From Alphaproteobacteria bacterium (GTDB lineage Bacteria; Pseudomonadota; Alphaproteobacteria; Micavibrionales; CSBR16-224), in contig SKHU01000096.1 of assembly GCA_007116755.1 (NCBI GenBank), positions 1 to 7,735 of the forward strand: DNA of 7,735 nucleotides, given 5' to 3'. Shown here piece after piece: positions 5,784 to 7,735 of the stretch (the first letter of the stretch is position 1; every line of letters begins with the position of its first letter). Below the pieces are notes generated by a model. It saw nothing but the letters and a program-made list of their open reading frames with translations. It had not been told where the DNA came from and made no database searches. The translations under genes and the position numbers were made by a program.

Positions 5784-6548
5784 ATGGAGATTGCAGGACA
5801 GGTTGCGCTGGTCACGGGCGGCGGTAGCGGTATGGGTGCGGAAACGGCGCGATATCTGGCGGAACGCGGCGCAAAAATCGCTGTGCTGGATTTGAACGGC
5901 GAGGCGGCGGAAGATACGGCGAAAGCCGTCGGCGGCAAAGGATTTGCCTGTGATGTGTCCGATGCGCTTGCTGTGGAAAAAATCATTCTGGAGATTGCGG
6001 CAGAGGCCGGCGTGCCGCGCATCGTCGTCAATTGCGCCGGAATCTGCCCTGCCTCCCGCGTTGTCGGGCGCGAGGGCGCGCATGATCTTGCCCTGTTTGA
6101 AAAAACCCTTGCCGTTAACCTGACCGGCAGTTTCAATGTGCTGCGCCTTGCCGCCGATGCGATGAGCAAAGCCGATCCCGTCAATGACGACGGCGAGCGC
6201 GGCGTGATTGTCAATACGGCCTCGATCGCCGCGTTCGACGGACAGATCGGACAGGCCGCCTATGCCGCCGCCAAAGCGGGGATCGTCGGCCTGACGCTGC
6301 CGGTCGCGCGGGAGTTGGCGCGTTTCGGCATCCGTGTCGTTACCGTTGCGCCGGGGCTTGTGGAAACGCCGATGCTTGCAGGTATGCCGCAAGAGGTTTA
6401 TGACAGCCTTGTCGCCACCGCGATCTTCCCCAAACGCCTCGGCAAGCCGCAGGAATTTGCCGCGCTGGTTGCACATATCTGTGAAAACGCGCTGATCAAC
6501 GGCGAAACAATCCGCCTTGACGGCGCAGTACGCCTCGCCCCGAAATAA
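5784..6548 (+). CDS. Short-chain dehydrogenase, 3-hydroxyacyl-CoA dehydrogenase type-2 (HSD10)-like
   Basis: The 254-residue protein is a classical short-chain dehydrogenase. The cofactor motif is TGGGSGMG (11-18), and D36 after the second strand favours NAD over NADP. N83-CAG replaces the usual NNAG. N112, S147, Y160 and K164 form the catalytic tetrad. The stretches GQIGQAAYAAAKAGIVGLTL, APGLVETPML and the C-terminal NGETIRLDGAVRLAP closely follow HSD10/HADH2, which oxidises 3-hydroxyacyl-CoAs, including 2-methyl-3-hydroxybutyryl-CoA from isoleucine breakdown, and some alcohols and steroids. It is cytoplasmic and usually tetrameric. GGGAG at 5771-5775 lies 8 nt before the ATG. It follows the DUF1428 gene and is probably in the same TetR-controlled unit, though a hairpin lies between. 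No acyl-CoA thiolase or dehydrogenase partners are in the window, so the exact substrate stays open. Confidence 0.92.
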   Translation: MEIAGQVALVTGGGSGMGAETARYLAERGAKIAVLDLNGEAAEDTAKAVGGKGFACDVSDALAVEKIILEIAAEAGVPRIVVNCAGICPASRVVGREGAHDLALFEKTLAVNLTGSFNVLRLAADAMSKADPVNDDGERGVIVNTASIAAFDGQIGQAAYAAAKAGIVGLTLPVARELARFGIRVVTVAPGLVETPMLAGMPQEVYDSLVATAIFPKRLGKPQEFAALVAHICENALINGETIRLDGAVRLAPK

Positions 6549-6555
6549 CGGAAAC

Positions 6556-6638
6556 GTCATTCTGAGCCGCAGGCGAAGAATCTCTTGCAGGCTTCACAAA
6601 GAGATTCTTCGGTCGCGTAAACGCTTCCTCAGAATGAC
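6556..6638. repeat. Palindromic intergenic repeat, GTCATYCTGAG family, copy 2
   Basis: The outer arms GTCATTCTGAG (6556-6566) and CTCAGAATGAC (6628-6638) are a perfect 11-bp inverted repeat. The inner arms GAAGAATCTCTT (6575-6586) and AAGAGATTCTTC (6599-6610) are a perfect 12-bp inverted repeat with a 12-nt loop. The element fills nearly the whole gap between two convergent genes, starting 7 nt after the dehydrogenase stop and ending 3 nt before the tlyA stop. A long hairpin in this position would serve both transcripts as a 3' end. It shares its outer arms with the copy at 2551-2621. Confidence 0.88.
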
Positions 6639-6641
6639 GCT

Positions 6642-7379
6642 TTACCGTTTTTCGGCGCAGATCAGGAATTCCTTATTGCCGTCCGCGCCGTCGATCGGGC
6701 TGTCGGTCAGTCCGCGCACCGTCCAGCCCGCATTGTCCAGAAACGCCGCCGTATCTGCGCAGATTTGCCGGTGCAATTCCGCGTCTTTGACGATTCCGCC
6801 TTTGCCCAGATTGCCTTTTCCGGCTTCAAATTGCGGCTTGATCAGCGCGACGAGTACCGCGCCTTTTTCCGCGATCCCCAATGCGGCGGGCAGGATTTTT
6901 TCAAGGCTGATAAAACTGGCATCGCAAACCACCATATCGGGCGGGCGGGCGAACATCTCCGGCACAAGATCGCGGGCATTGGTTTTTTCCATGACTGTGA
7001 CGCGGGCATCCGCACGCAAAGCGGCGTCCATCTGGCCTTCGCCGACATCAACCGCATAAACATGCGCCGCGCCGCCCTCCAGCGCGACCTCGGTAAAACC
7101 ACCTGTCGAAGCGCCGATATCCAGCACCACCCGCCCGCGAAAATCGAGCGCAAAATGCGCCGCCGCATGTTCCAGCTTCAACCCCGCACGGCTGACCCAG
7201 CGGCAGGGATCATCCCCCGTCAGCACAATCTCGGAATTTTCAGAAAATTTCTGCGCGGCTTTCACAACGGCTTTACCCTCAACCGTCACCAGCCCTGCGG
7301 CAATCAGCCGCAAAGCCTGCGGCCTGCTTTTCGCCAACCCCTTTTCCACCAGCAAACGGTCGATCCGTATTGCGTTCAA
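6642..7379 (-). CDS. tlyA: TlyA-family rRNA (cytidine-2'-O)-methyltransferase
   Basis: TlyA proteins 2'-O-methylate cytidines of 16S and/or 23S rRNA using S-adenosylmethionine; older annotation calls them hemolysin A. The 245-residue product has an N-terminal S4 RNA-binding domain (about 4-60, IRIDRLLVEKGLAKSRPQAL...) and an FtsJ/RrmJ-type methyltransferase domain. The SAM motif is DIGASTGGFT (87-96). The K-D-K-E tetrad is complete as K68, D153, K181 and E237, each one less than in the Mycobacterium tuberculosis protein (69, 154, 182, 238). The start is TTG at 7379: an in-frame TGA lies just upstream (complement of 7395-7397), no ATG or GTG is available in between, and GAGGTGG precedes the TTG by about 6 nt. 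In many proteobacteria tlyA follows dxs, but here its upstream neighbour is an unrecognised gene and a repeat. Confidence 0.95.
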   Translation of the reverse strand: MNAIRIDRLLVEKGLAKSRPQALRLIAAGLVTVEGKAVVKAAQKFSENSEIVLTGDDPCRWVSRAGLKLEHAAAHFALDFRGRVVLDIGASTGGFTEVALEGGAAHVYAVDVGEGQMDAALRADARVTVMEKTNARDLVPEMFARPPDMVVCDASFISLEKILPAALGIAEKGAVLVALIKPQFEAGKGNLGKGGIVKDAELHRQICADTAAFLDNAGWTVRGLTDSPIDGADGNKEFLICAEKR

Positions 7380-7410
7380 AACACCACCTCTTTGTCATTT
7401 TCATTTTTTT

Positions 7411-7510
7411 GTCATTGCGCGCGACCGCAAGGGAGCGTGGCAATCCATGCATCCGCCGGTTTCCACGTTTTTTCCGGATCGCCGCGCCGCTTTCAGCGGC
7501 TCGCGATAAC
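7411..7510. repeat. Degenerate palindromic repeat, GTCATTGCG family
   Basis: The left arm begins GTCATTGCGCGCG (7411) and ends GGCAATCC (7439-7446). The right arm begins GGATCGCC (7476-7483) and ends GCGATAAC (7503-7510). The inner ends pair at 7 of 8 positions and the outer ends at 6 of 8, so the element is an imperfect, aged hairpin of about 100 bp. Its sequence differs from the GTCATYCTGAG elements and resembles the common GTCATTGCGAGC...GCAATCC intergenic repeats of alphaproteobacteria. It sits between the end of the partial upstream gene and tlyA, both on the minus strand, and may end the first transcript. Confidence 0.6.
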
Positions 7511-7546
7511 GGCGAGGGAATTGCTCTACTGCACAGGTCTTGAACT

Positions 7547-7735
7547 TCAACTTACTCTGCCCCTGTTACTATCCTGCTCTTTATTCCTTATGCCCATCAT
7601 TTTCGAAATAAGCTGTTTTGCTCGAACAACAATCCAGCCTACCGTATTATTTGTGAAGTATTTACCCTGCGATAACGGTCTGCAATACGAAGGACGATCT
7701 TTATTAATTGGCTCATATTCTATCTTTTCGTACGG
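7547..7735 (-). CDS. C-terminal end of an unrecognised protein (partial)
   Basis: An open frame enters from the right edge of the window and runs 62 codons to a TGA at 7547-7549. It begins PYEKIEYEPINKDRPSYC, continues GKYFTNNTVGWIVVRAKQL, and ends in a polar basic tail (KMMGIRNKEQDSNRGRVS). The mixture of charged, aromatic and hydrophobic residues looks like real protein rather than chance. The start lies outside the window. I cannot assign a family; the tail suggests a soluble, basic C-terminus. The region is more AT-rich than tlyA, which may mean a recently acquired gene. Confidence 0.55.
   Translation of the reverse strand, partial: PYEKIEYEPINKDRPSYCRPLSQGKYFTNNTVGWIVVRAKQLISKMMGIRNKEQDSNRGRVS

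Noticed and set aside
5225..6214. 329-codon minus-strand open frame opposite the DUF1428 and dehydrogenase genes
   Set aside because: Both plus-strand products match known families along their full lengths. The antisense frame is low-complexity, Ser/Ala/Pro-rich, and only a by-product of codon bias.
5778..6560. 260-codon minus-strand open frame covering the dehydrogenase gene
   Set aside because: The plus-strand dehydrogenase has intact cofactor and catalytic motifs, and the antisense reading shows none.

Overview
The window looks like a chromosomal segment of a moderately GC-rich Gram-negative bacterium, most likely an alphaproteobacterium. This is inferred from the HSD10-type short-chain dehydrogenase, the E. 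coli-like periplasmic gamma-glutamyltransferase, the TlyA and S51 peptidase genes, the tRNAs with encoded CCA, and short palindromic repeats beginning GTCATTCTGAG or GTCATTGCG. Gene order is a patchwork of short transcription units on both strands rather than one long operon.

Left part (1-2650): tRNA-Phe(GAA) is followed by a broken Acr3 arsenite-efflux gene that keeps only its first third. Next comes an intact ggt gene encoding a secreted gamma-glutamyltransferase with all main catalytic residues. Downstream of ggt is an orphan expression start: a consensus -35, a -10, a good ribosome binding site and a 21-codon reading frame that ends inside repeat-like sequence. A 71-bp palindromic repeat follows.

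Middle part, minus strand (2648-5151): in transcription order these are a TetR-family regulator, tRNA-Leu(CAA), a cyanophycinase-like S51 serine peptidase, and a 305-residue membrane-anchored protein I do not recognise. The last two could be one transcript, possibly including the tRNA. No cyanophycin synthetase lies in the window.

Right-middle part, plus strand (5160-6548): the tetR gene diverges from a DUF1428 (YbaA-like) gene. Between them two divergent promoters overlap and are flanked by a 14-bp inverted repeat (12 of 14 matching), a strong candidate operator for the TetR protein. The DUF1428 gene is followed by a 13-codon reading frame with a perfect Shine-Dalgarno, a hairpin, and an NAD-type dehydrogenase of the 3-hydroxyacyl-CoA dehydrogenase type-2 family. 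These probably form a small regulated unit.

Right part, minus strand (6642-7735): tlyA (rRNA 2'-O-methyltransferase) starts at TTG and converges on the dehydrogenase gene. A palindromic repeat fills almost all of the gap between the two stop codons. Upstream of tlyA are a second kind of palindromic repeat and the C-terminal 62 codons of an unrecognised gene that runs off the window.

I see no CRISPR array, transposase, integrase, toxin-antitoxin pair or recognisable defence system. The points most worth following up are the tetR/DUF1428 control region, the repeat elements at gene ends, the unknown membrane-anchored protein beside the cyanophycinase, and the two short reading frames with strong ribosome binding sites.
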